DNA from: Palsa-851 sp035534435
GTDB taxonomy: Bacteria; Chloroflexota; Dormibacteria; Aeolococcales; Aeolococcaceae
Assembly (NCBI GenBank): GCA_035534435.1
Contig: DATLRX010000002.1
Location: forward strand, 11,561 to 75,560
DNA length: 64,000 bases
Reading direction: 5' to 3'
Shown piece after piece: positions 16,217-24,713 of the stretch (positions are counted from its first letter, which is position 1; every line of letters starts with the position of its first letter). Both the position numbers and the translations under genes were made by a program. The notes below the pieces were generated by a model, which made no database searches, was not told the DNA's origin, and saw only the letters and a list, made by a program, of their open reading frames with translations.

Positions 16217-17031
16217 GCCGCGGGTGCCCTGCGCAGGACGTTCTCGTCCATCCAGCGGAGAAACGTCTCGCGCTCGCGGCTGATGCCGTCCCACTCGGTG
16301 TAGAACGCGTTGTCCCGATACGAGTATCCCTGCGCGTACGACGGGTGCGCGCCCCCCGGGGCGAGCGCGATGTAGTTGGTCGCAAACGAGGGCAGGACCA
16401 CATCGTGGGGCCGCGGATCGAGGCTGTCGACGATCTCCTCGACGGTGATGAGCGATCGCTTCGCGGCGAGCACGGCCTCCTTCTGCACGCCGAGGATGCC
16501 CCACATCTGCACGTTGCCCTTCCGGTCGGCCCGTTGCGCGTGGATGATCGTCACGTCGGGTGCCAGCGCCGGCACCGCGGTGAGCACCTCGCCGGTGAAG
16601 GGGCACGTGATCGGCCGGATCGTGTCCGTGTGCGCCGGCAGGTCGGTGCCGACGTAGCCGCGTAGGACGGCGAACGGGAGGCCGCTCGCTCCTGCGAGAT
16701 AGCGATTCGCCATCCCCGCGTGGCTGTGCTCCTCGAGCTCGAGCGGCAGCGGCCACGCGTTCTCGACCGCATCTCGGAACCGGTGCAGGGATCCGACCCC
16801 CGGGTTGCCGCCCCAGGAGAAGATGAGCTTGGTCGCGCATCCCATCCCGATGAGCTGGTCGTAGATCAGATCAGGCGTCATCCGCACCAGCGTGAGGTTG
16901 CGCCGGCCCTGCCGGATGACCTCGTGCCCGGCCGCGAAGGGGATGAGGTGGGTGAAGCCCTCCATGACCAGCGTGTCGCCGTCGTGCACCACCTCGGCCA
17001 CGCCGTCGGTCAGCGAGACGATCTCAGCCAC
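16213..17031 (-). CDS. pcaI: 3-oxoadipate CoA-transferase subunit A
   Basis: A 272-residue CoA-transferase alpha subunit and first gene of the pca operon. It shows VHDGDTLVMEGFTHLIPFAAGHEVIRQ at the N-terminus, the FSWGGNPGVGS glycine loop and HAQRADRKGNVQMWG. The start is GTG 17031. An inverted repeat that looks like an IclR-type operator lies 17 bases upstream, and a reverse-strand promoter (TTGACG/TACTAT) is placed so that this operator would sit just downstream of the transcription start. Confidence 0.93.
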   Translation of the reverse strand: MAEIVSLTDGVAEVVHDGDTLVMEGFTHLIPFAAGHEVIRQGRRNLTLVRMTPDLIYDQLIGMGCATKLIFSWGGNPGVGSLHRFRDAVENAWPLPLELEEHSHAGMANRYLAGASGLPFAVLRGYVGTDLPAHTDTIRPITCPFTGEVLTAVPALAPDVTIIHAQRADRKGNVQMWGILGVQKEAVLAAKRSLITVEEIVDSLDPRPHDVVLPSFATNYIALAPGGAHPSYAQGYSYRDNAFYTEWDGISRERETFLRWMDENVLRRAPAA

Positions 17032-17047
17032 GTCGGATCCTCATGAT

Positions 17048-17062
17048 GTCCGCAGAGCGAAC
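17048..17062. promoter_or_regulatory. Candidate PcaR operator 1 (pcaI side)
   Basis: The 15-base element GTCCGC-AGA-GCGAAC is an imperfect inverted repeat (5 of 6 positions pair). It matches the second element at 17164 in 11 of 15 positions, differing mainly in the 3-base spacer. It is just upstream of pcaI and downstream of its likely -10, a position suited to repression. It resembles the PcaR site described in Pseudomonas putida (GTTCGATAATCGCAC). Confidence 0.6.
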
Positions 17063-17078
17063 ACTCGTCCTCACTTCC

Positions 17079-17109
17079 ATAGTAATTCGACGGCGCAGTC
17101 CCTCGTCAA
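17079..17109 (-). promoter_or_regulatory. Candidate pca operon promoter
   Basis: On the reverse strand TTGACG (17104-17109) and TACTAT (17079-17084) are separated by 19 bases, a slightly long but plausible sigma-70-type arrangement in an unusually AT-rich stretch. Transcription would begin near 17070, leaving the 17048 inverted repeat in the initially transcribed region. Confidence 0.5.
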
Positions 17110-17163
17110 TCACCGTATTGCCTGTTGCCACAGGGATATGATACGTTCATCCACAGAACGTGA

Positions 17164-17178
17164 GTTCGCTATGCGAAC
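17164..17178. promoter_or_regulatory. Candidate PcaR operator 2 (importer side)
   Basis: GTTCGC-TAT-GCGAAC is a perfect 6-base inverted repeat with a 3-base centre, 29 bases upstream of the substrate-binding protein ATG. The sequence is close to known IclR-family PcaR boxes. A TATGAT hexamer at 17137-17142 may be the forward -10 element, which would put this operator at about +15 to +30. Confidence 0.65.
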
Positions 17179-17207
17179 ATTAGCCGGATCAGTACGGGGT
17201 GCGGGCC

Positions 17208-18572
17208 ATGGCGCAAGAGGACACCCTCGTCAAAGCGGACGGGGTATCAATCGTCGACCGTCTCATCGGCGACCATCAGGTGTCTCGACGCACCGTGCTC
17301 AAGGCCCTCGGCGCCGGTTCGGTCTCGATGGTCGCCGGGGGGATCCTCGACGCGTGCGGCTCGCTCGGCAACACGGGCGGAAGCTCGAGCGCCGGGACGA
17401 TCAAGATCGGATACGTCAGCCCGCTGACGGGACCGGCAGCAGGGTTCGGCGAGCCGGATCCCTACGTCGTCTCGCTCGCCCGCAAGGCGTGGGCAAACGG
17501 CCTCACCGTCGGTTCGAAGAAGTACGACGTGCAGATCATCACGGAGGACAGCCAGTCCGGTCCGCGCGCCCAGCAGGCTGCCGCGGACCTGATCAACACC
17601 TCGAACGTCGATCTCATCCTCACGACATCCGCGCCTGAGACGGTCAACCCCGTGTCGGATGCCGCCGAGGCCGCGGGCGTGCCCTGCATCTCGACGGTCG
17701 TGCCGTGGGAGGCGTGGTATTTCGGGCGCCAGGCCAACCCCGCGGCGCCCGTTCCATTCAAGTGGACATACCACTTCGCGTTCGGCGTCGCGCAGTTCGC
17801 CAACGCGTACACGAAGCTCTGGCCGCAGGTCACCACCAACAAGGTGGTCGGCGTCATGTGGCCGAACGACGCCGACGGCAACGCGATCCGCGGAGCACTC
17901 GGACCCCTGCTCAAGAAGGCCGGCTACACGATCATCGACCCGGGCGCGTACGCCGACGGCAGCACCGACTACACGGCACAGATCTCGCTCTTCAAGCAGA
18001 AGAATTGCGAGATCTTCAACACCTTCCCGATCCCGCCCGACTTCGTGACGTTCTGGGAGCAGGCGGCGCAGCAGGGCTACAAGCCGAAGATCGCGCAGAT
18101 CGCCAAGACCGGGTTGTTCCCATCGCAGGTCGAGGCACTCGGCTCGATCGGCAACGGTCTCGCCAGCGGCGTGTACTGGGCGCCGACCTGGCCCTACAAG
18201 TCGTCGCTCACCGGCGTCAGCTCGGCGGACCTCGCCACCGGGTACCAGGCGAGTTCCGGCAAGGAGTGGAACCAGCAGGCCGGCGCGAGCCTGGCGCTGT
18301 TCGACGTCGCGAACGCCGCGCTCAAGGCGAGCGGCAATCCCAAGGACAAGCAGGCTGTCGCCACGGCGATGAAGACCCTCGCCGTCGACACACCCCTCGG
18401 TCATCTCGCATGGGGCACCGGTGGGACTCCGCCCAACGTGGTCGCGACTCCGATCATCGGTGGTCAGTGGGTGGCGACCCCGGGAACCGCGTACCCGATC
18501 AACTTCGTGATCTGCGAGAACTCGAACGATGCCAACGTCCCCATTGCGGCGACACTGACCGCTTACAGCTAA
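17208..18572 (+). CDS. ABC importer substrate-binding lipoprotein (Liv/HAAT family), Tat-exported
   Basis: A 454-residue periplasmic-binding-type lipoprotein. The N-terminus carries twin arginines (R27-R28 in SRRTVLKALGAG), a hydrophobic stretch and a lipobox ending at C50 (GILDAC), so export by Tat followed by lipidation is likely. The mature part has IKIGYVSPLTGPAAGFGEPD and LILTTSAPETVNPVSDAAEAAGVP, typical of branched-chain amino acid/aromatic acid binding proteins. ATG 17208 is preferred over GTG 17199. Its place opposite the pca operon and ahead of pobA suggests an aromatic acid ligand, such as 4-hydroxybenzoate or protocatechuate; this is inferred. Confidence 0.9.
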   Translation: MAQEDTLVKADGVSIVDRLIGDHQVSRRTVLKALGAGSVSMVAGGILDACGSLGNTGGSSSAGTIKIGYVSPLTGPAAGFGEPDPYVVSLARKAWANGLTVGSKKYDVQIITEDSQSGPRAQQAAADLINTSNVDLILTTSAPETVNPVSDAAEAAGVPCISTVVPWEAWYFGRQANPAAPVPFKWTYHFAFGVAQFANAYTKLWPQVTTNKVVGVMWPNDADGNAIRGALGPLLKKAGYTIIDPGAYADGSTDYTAQISLFKQKNCEIFNTFPIPPDFVTFWEQAAQQGYKPKIAQIAKTGLFPSQVEALGSIGNGLASGVYWAPTWPYKSSLTGVSSADLATGYQASSGKEWNQQAGASLALFDVANAALKASGNPKDKQAVATAMKTLAVDTPLGHLAWGTGGTPPNVVATPIIGGQWVATPGTAYPINFVICENSNDANVPIAATLTAYS

Positions 18573-18591
18573 GACTGGGGCGCGTATCGTC

Positions 18592-19326
18592 GTGCCGGTG
18601 TCGGATCCTCTGCTCGAGGCGAGCGGCATCGCTCAGCGATTCGGCGCGCTGGTCGTGCTCGACGGAGTCGACTTTGCGCTCGGATCCGCGGAGTCGGTTG
18701 GTGTCGTGGGACCGAACGGCGCCGGCAAGACGACGCTGCTGAACATCCTTGCGGGCTCGCAACGTCCGACGTCGGGACGTGTCCGCTATCAGGGCGCTGA
18801 TGTGACCGGTGTGCGCGCCGATCGCCGCTGCCGCATGGGCATCGGCCGGACGCACCAGATCCCGCGTCCGTTCGTCGGCATGACGGTCTTTGAGAACGTG
18901 CTCGTCGGCGCGATGCTCGGCGCGGGCCTGCGCAGCACGGCCGCGTTCGAGCGAACGGTCGACGTGCTGCGGACGTGCGGTCTCATCGATGTCGCCAACC
19001 GCAGGGCCGCCGATCTGGGCCTGCTCGATCGCAAGCGACTCGAGCTCGCGCGAGCGCTCGCCACAAACCCAAAGGTGTTGTTCCTCGACGAGATCGGTGG
19101 AGGTCTGACCGACGCCGAAGCGCTCGAGCTCGTCGCGACGATCCAGCAGCTCCGCACACGCGGCATCGCGATCATCTGGATCGAGCACATCGTGCATGTG
19201 CTCGTGCAGGCCATCGACCGGCTCGTGTGTCTCGACTCGGGCCGCATCATCGCCGACGGCCTGCCCAGGGATGTGCTCGCCGACTCGCGGGTCATCGACG
19301 CGTATCTCGGAGCGGCCGCACCGTGA
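18592..19326 (+). CDS. ABC importer ATP-binding protein, LivG type
   Basis: A 244-residue ATPase with Walker A GPNGAGKTT (about 43-51), GRTHQIPRPFVGMTVFENV (the LivG Q-loop) and Walker B LFLDEIGGGL. The ABC signature is degenerate: ADLGLLDRKRLELARAL instead of LSGGQ, a variation seen in other aromatic-acid transporters. The start is GTG 18592 or GTG 18598. It pairs with the LivF-type ATPase, whose GTG overlaps its stop by four bases. Confidence 0.9.
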   Translation: MPVSDPLLEASGIAQRFGALVVLDGVDFALGSAESVGVVGPNGAGKTTLLNILAGSQRPTSGRVRYQGADVTGVRADRRCRMGIGRTHQIPRPFVGMTVFENVLVGAMLGAGLRSTAAFERTVDVLRTCGLIDVANRRAADLGLLDRKRLELARALATNPKVLFLDEIGGGLTDAEALELVATIQQLRTRGIAIIWIEHIVHVLVQAIDRLVCLDSGRIIADGLPRDVLADSRVIDAYLGAAAP

Positions 19327-20051
19327 GCCTGCTCGAGGTGCGCGCGGTTGACGCGCAGTACGGGTTGCTCACGGCGGTCCGCGGCGTGACGCTGTCGATC
19401 GAGGATGGCGAGACACACGCGCTGGTCGGCGCCAACGGTGCGGGCAAGACGACGCTCCTCCGTACCATCGCCGGGGCGCATCGTCCCGCGGCCGGGACCA
19501 TCGTGTTCGACGGCGCCGACATCACCAGGATTCCCGCGCACCGGCGAGTGAGCCTCGGGATCGCGCTCGTCCCCGAGGGTCGCAGGCTCTTTCCCGGCCT
19601 GTCGGTCGAGGAGAACCTCAGCATTGCGGGCGGCAAGCGGCGCCATGGGGAATGGACTGTCGATCGCGTGCTCGAGGCCTTCCCGATGCTTCGGGAGCGT
19701 CGCAAGCAGCGCGCCGCGACTCTCTCCGGGGGCGAGCAGCAGGCGACCGCGATCGGCCGCGCGCTGATGTGCAACCCGCGCCTGGTCCTCCTTGACGAGG
19801 TGTCGCTCGGGCTGTCGCCGATCGCCGTCGCCGCGGTTTACGACTCGCTGAAGTCGCTCATCGCCGGAGGGACGACAGTCGTGCTGGTCGAGCAGGATCT
19901 CGGCCGTGCGCTCGGCGTGGCGTCGCGCGTCACCTGCATGCTCCACGGCGAGGTCGTCCTCGAAGGAGCCGCGAGGGAGCTCACGCGCGACCAGATCACC
20001 GCCGCCTACTTTGGAACGCAGCGCCCCGCGAGCGCCGGAGCTGCGTCGTGA
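19323..20051 (+). CDS. ABC importer ATP-binding protein, LivF type
   Basis: A 242-residue ATPase with Walker A GANGAGKTT, the Q-loop LVPEGRRLFPGLSVEENL (LivF hallmark), a normal signature ATLSGGEQQATAIGRAL and Walker B LVLLDEVSLGLSP. GTG 19323 is used; the longer upstream frame is a shadow of the LivG gene. Overlaps of four bases on both sides place it in the middle of the importer operon. Confidence 0.93.
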   Translation: MSLLEVRAVDAQYGLLTAVRGVTLSIEDGETHALVGANGAGKTTLLRTIAGAHRPAAGTIVFDGADITRIPAHRRVSLGIALVPEGRRLFPGLSVEENLSIAGGKRRHGEWTVDRVLEAFPMLRERRKQRAATLSGGEQQATAIGRALMCNPRLVLLDEVSLGLSPIAVAAVYDSLKSLIAGGTTVVLVEQDLGRALGVASRVTCMLHGEVVLEGAARELTRDQITAAYFGTQRPASAGAAS

Positions 20052-20926
20052 CCTGGGTCAACGTCATCGTCCAGGGCGTGCTCCTCGGCGGCTTCTACGC
20101 GCTGCTCGCGTGCGGGTTGTCGCTGATGTTCGGTGTGATGCGCATCATCAACCTCGCTCACGGGGACATCGCTGTCGTCGGCGCCTACCTCGTCTGGTAC
20201 CTGGCGACGCAGCTCTCGATCTCCCCGTTCCTCGCTGCGCTGCTGGTGATCCCGGGCATGTGGGTCGTCGGGTATGCGATGTACGTGTTGTTGCTCGAGC
20301 GCAGCCGGCGAGCCGGCCTCCTCGTCCCGCTGCTGACGACGTTCGGGCTGGCGATCGTCATCCAGAACGTCCTGCTGCAGGTGTTCTCGCCCGATGTGCA
20401 CTCCCTGCTGAGCAGCACAGGCTCCCTCGCGACGGCGAGCGCGAGCTTCGGCGGTGGCCTCTCCATCTCCGCGCTCGGAGCACTCATCTTCGCAACCGCG
20501 GTGGTGGTGCTCACGGGCCTGCAGCTCTTCCTCTCCCGCACGAACGCGGGCCGTCAGATGCGCGCGACCGCAGAGGATCCTGACGCAGCCGAGCTCGTCG
20601 GCATCAACGCGCGCGCCGTCTACGCGCGGGCCACCGCAATCGCGGTGGCGACCGCAGCGCTCGGCGGCGTGTTCCTCGCGATCCGCTCCACGTTCGATCC
20701 TTCGACCGGACCGACGCAGCTCATCTTCGCGTTCGAGGCCGTCGTCATCGGTGGATTCGGCTCGGCGTGGGGGACGCTTGCCGGCGGCGTCGTGCTCGGC
20801 GTCGCACAGGTGATCGGCGAGCAGGTCAACCCACAGTACGCGGTGCTGTTCGGTCACATCGTCTTTCTGGCGGTGCTCGCCGCGCCGCGAGTCGGGATCC
20901 TCGCCCGCCGGGGGCAGACCCTATGA
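20048..20926 (+). CDS. ABC importer permease, LivH type
   Basis: A 292-residue integral membrane protein with about eight hydrophobic segments. The N-terminal GVLLGGFYALLACGLSLMFGVMRIINLAHGD and the internal AFEAVVIGGFGSAWGTLAGG are the LivH signatures. The start is GTG 20048, overlapping the LivF stop by four bases. It forms the heterodimeric channel with the LivM-type permease. Confidence 0.93.
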   Translation: MTWVNVIVQGVLLGGFYALLACGLSLMFGVMRIINLAHGDIAVVGAYLVWYLATQLSISPFLAALLVIPGMWVVGYAMYVLLLERSRRAGLLVPLLTTFGLAIVIQNVLLQVFSPDVHSLLSSTGSLATASASFGGGLSISALGALIFATAVVVLTGLQLFLSRTNAGRQMRATAEDPDAAELVGINARAVYARATAIAVATAALGGVFLAIRSTFDPSTGPTQLIFAFEAVVIGGFGSAWGTLAGGVVLGVAQVIGEQVNPQYAVLFGHIVFLAVLAAPRVGILARRGQTL

Positions 20927-21981
20927 TCCGCCGGCGCGGCGCACCGCTCGCCGCGGGGTTCCATGTGCAACGCTGGACGCGCGTGTCGATGGCGTCGGTG
21001 GCCGTCACGCTGCTCGTCATCGCGCTGCTGGCCGTGGTGCCGTTCCTCTTCGGTGCGGACGTCGACGAGCAGCTGACCGTGCTGCTGACGCTCGTGATCC
21101 TGGCGGTGATGTGGAACGCGCTCGCCGGCTACGGCGGCTTGATCTCGGTGGGACAGCAGGCGTTCATCGGGCTCGGTGCCTACGGCACGATCTTCCTGAC
21201 ACAGCACGGGTTCACGCCGTACCTCGCGATGATCATCGCCGGGCTCGGTGCGGGCGCGGTTGCCATCCCGACCTCGTTCCTCATGCTGCGCCTGCGCGGT
21301 GGGCAGTTCGCGATCGGCATGTGGGTCGTCGCCGAGGTGTTCGCCATCCTCGTCTCCCTCGACTCGAGTCTCGGCGGTGGGACGGGCGTGTCGCTCGTCG
21401 GCCTCAACGTGTTCGCGCCCGGCTACCGTCAGGCGTACACGTTCTGGATCACGCTCGCGTGCGCGACCGTGCTCCTCGGCCTGGTGTTCGTGCTGCTGCG
21501 CCGTCCGATCGGCACGTCGCTGCAGGCAGTGCGCGACGACGAGCAGGCCGCGGCGTCACTCGGGGTCAACGTCGCGCGCTCGAAGCGCGTGCTGTTCATC
21601 GTCGCCGCCACCGGCTGCGGGATCGCGGGCTCGCTCTACCTGGCCAACACGCTCTTCATCCAGACCGGGTCGGTGTTCGGTGTGCAGTGGACCGCGTACA
21701 TGCTCTTCATGGTGCTGGTGGGTGGTCTCGGCACGTTCGAGGGACCGATTCTCGGCGCGGTCATCTTCTATCTGATCCAGGCGAACTTCGGCAACAGTGG
21801 TGCCTGGTACTTCATCGGGCTCGGAGCCGTCGCGATCGCGTTCGCGCTCTTCCTGCCCCACGGGCTCTGGGGCGCGATCGACCGGCGACTCCGGTTGCGG
21901 CTGCTGCCCGTCGGTTACACACTACGATCCCTGAAGGCGACTGCGCCGGCCCAGCCCCACGCCGACGCCGGCGATGGGTGA
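20923..21981 (+). CDS. ABC importer permease, LivM type
   Basis: A 352-residue permease with about ten membrane segments. LAGYGGLISVGQQAFIGLGAYGTI and VLVGGLGTFEGPILGAVIFY are the conserved LivM motifs, and RPIGTSLQAVRDDEQAAASLGVNVARSK is the coupling loop to the ATPases. ATG 20923 overlaps the LivH stop by four bases. It has a polar C-terminal tail after the last segment. It is followed by a 78-base gap before the aldehyde dehydrogenase, so the operon may continue. Confidence 0.92.
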   Translation: MIRRRGAPLAAGFHVQRWTRVSMASVAVTLLVIALLAVVPFLFGADVDEQLTVLLTLVILAVMWNALAGYGGLISVGQQAFIGLGAYGTIFLTQHGFTPYLAMIIAGLGAGAVAIPTSFLMLRLRGGQFAIGMWVVAEVFAILVSLDSSLGGGTGVSLVGLNVFAPGYRQAYTFWITLACATVLLGLVFVLLRRPIGTSLQAVRDDEQAAASLGVNVARSKRVLFIVAATGCGIAGSLYLANTLFIQTGSVFGVQWTAYMLFMVLVGGLGTFEGPILGAVIFYLIQANFGNSGAWYFIGLGAVAIAFALFLPHGLWGAIDRRLRLRLLPVGYTLRSLKATAPAQPHADAGDG

Positions 21982-22059
21982 AGGGGAGAACGCGAGCCGG
22001 ACGTCAACGAGAGAGCGCGAGGACATGAAGCGACACATCAGGATTTGGAGGTTGGCAGC

Positions 22060-23538
22060 ATGACGACGACGGTCAACGGCAACGTGCGCACATGCACGCA
22101 GTTCATCGGTGGCGAGTGGGTCGGCGCGTCCGACGACCGCACCTTCGACGACATGGACCCGTATACGGGACAGACCGTCGCGCGCGTTGCCGCGGGCACG
22201 CGTGCCGACGCGAAGCGCGCGATCGACGCCGCGGCCGCCGCGTTCCCGGCGTGGTCCCAGACCCCGGCCGCCGTCCGGCAGGGCATCTTCCTGCGGGCTG
22301 CGGACATCCTCGAGTCCCGCCGCGACGAGGTCGTGGGCTGGCTGGCCCGCGAAACCGGCGCGAGCTTCGGGTTCGGCATGTTCCAGATGGGGTTCGTCCC
22401 CGGTCTCTTCCGTCAGGCGGCGGGCGCTGCGTACGCGCCGCTCGGCCAGATCCTTCCCACCGACATGCCGGGCGCGATGGCGATGGCCGTGCGCAAGCCC
22501 GTCGGCGTCGTCGGCGCGATCGCACCATGGAATGCCGCGCTGATCCTGTCGGCACGATCGATCGCCGCGCCGCTCGTGTTCGGGAACACCGTGGTGCTCA
22601 AGCCGTCCGAGGAGTCGCCCTACAGCGGCGGTCTGCTCTGGGGTGAGATCTTCGCCGAGGCAGGCCTTCCCGCCGGTGTCCTCAACGTCGTCACCCACGG
22701 TCCCGGTGAGGCGGGGCCGATCGGTGACGAGCTCGTCGAGAACCCCAGGGTCCGGCGCATCAACTTCACGGGATCGACGGCGACAGGACGGCGCATCGCC
22801 GAAGCCGCGGGTCGCAATCTCAAGCGTGTCGTGCTCGAGCTCGGCGGCCAGAACCCGTTGATCGTGCTCGACGATGCGGATCTCGACTATGCCGTCGACG
22901 CGGCCGCGTTCGGCGCCTTCCTCCACCAGGGACAGATCTGCATGTCGGCGCGGCGGATCATCGTCGAGCGGCCCATAGCCGACGCGTTCGTGGAGAAGCT
23001 GACCGCGAAGACCAAGGGCCTGAAGCTCGGTGACCCGAAGGAGATGGACACGATCATCGGGCCGCTCATCAATGCGTCAGCGCTTGCCACGGTGCAGCGG
23101 CGAGTCGATGCGGCCGCAGCGGCCGGAGCACGCGTGCTCACGGGTGGCGGCACGACGGGAACCTGCTTCCAGGCAACGCTCGTCATGGACGTTCCCGCGG
23201 ACTCGGAGCTGGCGAACACGGAGACGTTCGGACCCGTCGCGACCATCGAGGTGGTGAACAACGAGGACGAGGCGATCGCTCGTGCCAACGACACGTCGTA
23301 CGGGCTTTCGTCGGGCATCATCACGAGCGATCCGGACCGCGGAATGGCGCTGGCGAACCGCATCGAGGCGGGCATCGTCCACGTCAACGATCAGCCGGTG
23401 CACGACGAGCCGCAGATGCCGTTCGGTGGCGTCAAGGACAGCGGGTGGGGTCGCTTCGGCGGCACCTTCGCCATGGACGAGTTCACCGAGCTGCGCTGGA
23501 TCACGGTGCAGACAGGACGGCGACCATTCCCGTTCTAG
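22060..23538 (+). CDS. Aldehyde dehydrogenase, aromatic-aldehyde (vanillin/4-hydroxybenzaldehyde) type
   Basis: A 492-residue NAD(P)-dependent aldehyde dehydrogenase. It has IAPWNAALILSARSIAAPL, the nucleotide loop NFTGSTATGRRIAEAAG, the catalytic Glu in VLELGGQNPLIVL, the catalytic Cys in HQGQICMSARRI and NDQPVHDEPQMPFGGVKDSGWGRFGG. The QPxxDEPxMPFGG stretch is typical of vanillin and benzaldehyde dehydrogenases. A strong GGAGG site eight bases upstream fixes ATG 22060. Followed directly by pobA, it probably oxidises 4-hydroxybenzaldehyde or vanillin to the acid. Substrate is inferred. Confidence 0.9.
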   Translation: MTTTVNGNVRTCTQFIGGEWVGASDDRTFDDMDPYTGQTVARVAAGTRADAKRAIDAAAAAFPAWSQTPAAVRQGIFLRAADILESRRDEVVGWLARETGASFGFGMFQMGFVPGLFRQAAGAAYAPLGQILPTDMPGAMAMAVRKPVGVVGAIAPWNAALILSARSIAAPLVFGNTVVLKPSEESPYSGGLLWGEIFAEAGLPAGVLNVVTHGPGEAGPIGDELVENPRVRRINFTGSTATGRRIAEAAGRNLKRVVLELGGQNPLIVLDDADLDYAVDAAAFGAFLHQGQICMSARRIIVERPIADAFVEKLTAKTKGLKLGDPKEMDTIIGPLINASALATVQRRVDAAAAAGARVLTGGGTTGTCFQATLVMDVPADSELANTETFGPVATIEVVNNEDEAIARANDTSYGLSSGIITSDPDRGMALANRIEAGIVHVNDQPVHDEPQMPFGGVKDSGWGRFGGTFAMDEFTELRWITVQTGRRPFPF

Positions 23539-24713
23539 CGACCCAGGTCGGTATCGTCGGCGCAGGGCCGGCCGGGCTGATGCTGGCGCACCTGCTGCGC
23601 TTGCAGGGCATCAGCTCGGTCGTCCTCGAGTCGCGCTCGCGCGACTACATCGAGCACCGCGTGCGCGCAGGCGTGCTGGAGCAGGGCAGCGTCGACCTGC
23701 TCGAACGAACCGGCGCCGGCGAGCGGATGCGCCGCGAAGGGCTCGTGCACCACGGGATTCAACTGCGCTTCGCGGGCGGCGACCACCGGATCGATTTCGG
23801 CACGCTGACCGGTGGTCGCGGTATCACGGTGTACGGCCAGCAGGAGCTCGTGAAAGACCTGATCAGGTTGCGTCTCGAGGCGGGGGAGCAGATCCACTTC
23901 GAGGTCAGCAACGTCCGCCTGGACCGCATCGACGGCGAGCGTCCGCGCATCACGTTCGCCCATGACGGCGATGAGATGACGCTCGACTGTGACGTCATCG
24001 CCGGCTGCGACGGCTTTCACGGTGTCTCGCGGGCGACGATTCCCGCCGGGGTGCTCACCGCGTACGAGCGTGAGTATCCGTTTGCGTGGCTGGGGATCCT
24101 CGCCACCGTCGCTCCATCGTCGGAGGAGTTGATCTACTGCTTTCACGATCGCGGGTTCGCGCTCCTGAGCATGCGCTCGCCGACCGTGAGCCGTCTCTAT
24201 CTCCAGGTACCGGCCGACGAACGCATCGATGACTGGTCTGACACGCGGATCTGGGCGGAGCTGCAGACCCGGTTCGCGCTGCCCGGCTGGACTCTGCGGG
24301 ATGGCCCGATCACCGAGAAGGGGATCTCGGCGTTGCGCAGCTACGTGGTCGAGCCCATGCAGTACGGGCGTCTGTACCTCGCCGGGGATGCCGCGCACAT
24401 CGTTCCGCCGACCGGTGCCAAGGGGATGAACCTCGCGTTGCGTGACGTCAGCGTGCTCGCGGACGCCCTCACCGCGTTCTATCGCAGCGGCGACACCACA
24501 GTCCTCGACGGGTACTCGACGCAGTGCCTGCGTCGCGTCTGGCGGGCACAGCACTTCTCGTGGTGGATGACGTCGATGCTGCACCGCTTCCCTGACAGCG
24601 ACGCGTACCAGACTCAGCTGCAACTCGCCCAGCTTGCGTACACGGTGAACTCGCGGGCGGCGGCGACCAGCCTCGCCGAGAACTATGTCGGCTACGAGTG
24701 GGGCTTGTCATGA
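23445..24713 (+). CDS. pobA: 4-hydroxybenzoate 3-monooxygenase
   Basis: A class A flavin hydroxylase making protocatechuate from 4-hydroxybenzoate. It has QVGIVGAGPAGLMLAHLL, SRSRDYIEHRVRAGVLEQ, the DG motif GCDGFHGVSR and LAGDAAHIVPPTGAKGMNLAL, all typical of PobA (usual length about 390-395). The start is problematic. GTG 23445 is the only ATG/GTG/TTG in frame before the FAD motif, but it would overlap the aldehyde dehydrogenase gene by 94 bases and add about 27 basic, non-conserved residues. An ATT at 23526, preceded by AGGACGG, gives the expected N-terminus and 395 residues. Its stop overlaps the next ATG by four bases. Confidence 0.93.
   Translation: MGSLRRHLRHGRVHRAALDHGADRTATIPVLATQVGIVGAGPAGLMLAHLLRLQGISSVVLESRSRDYIEHRVRAGVLEQGSVDLLERTGAGERMRREGLVHHGIQLRFAGGDHRIDFGTLTGGRGITVYGQQELVKDLIRLRLEAGEQIHFEVSNVRLDRIDGERPRITFAHDGDEMTLDCDVIAGCDGFHGVSRATIPAGVLTAYEREYPFAWLGILATVAPSSEELIYCFHDRGFALLSMRSPTVSRLYLQVPADERIDDWSDTRIWAELQTRFALPGWTLRDGPITEKGISALRSYVVEPMQYGRLYLAGDAAHIVPPTGAKGMNLALRDVSVLADALTAFYRSGDTTVLDGYSTQCLRRVWRAQHFSWWMTSMLHRFPDSDAYQTQLQLAQLAYTVNSRAAATSLAENYVGYEWGLS

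Noticed and set aside
16720..17638. Forward frames reaching into the substrate-binding protein gene in other phases
   Set aside because: They are antisense to pcaI or out of phase with the Tat lipoprotein gene and have no ribosome site or homology.
18592..19326. LivG-type ATPase as a pseudogene because of its degenerate ABC signature
   Set aside because: Walker A and B and the Q-loop are intact, the reading frame is full length and operon overlaps are kept; similar signature changes occur in related transporters.
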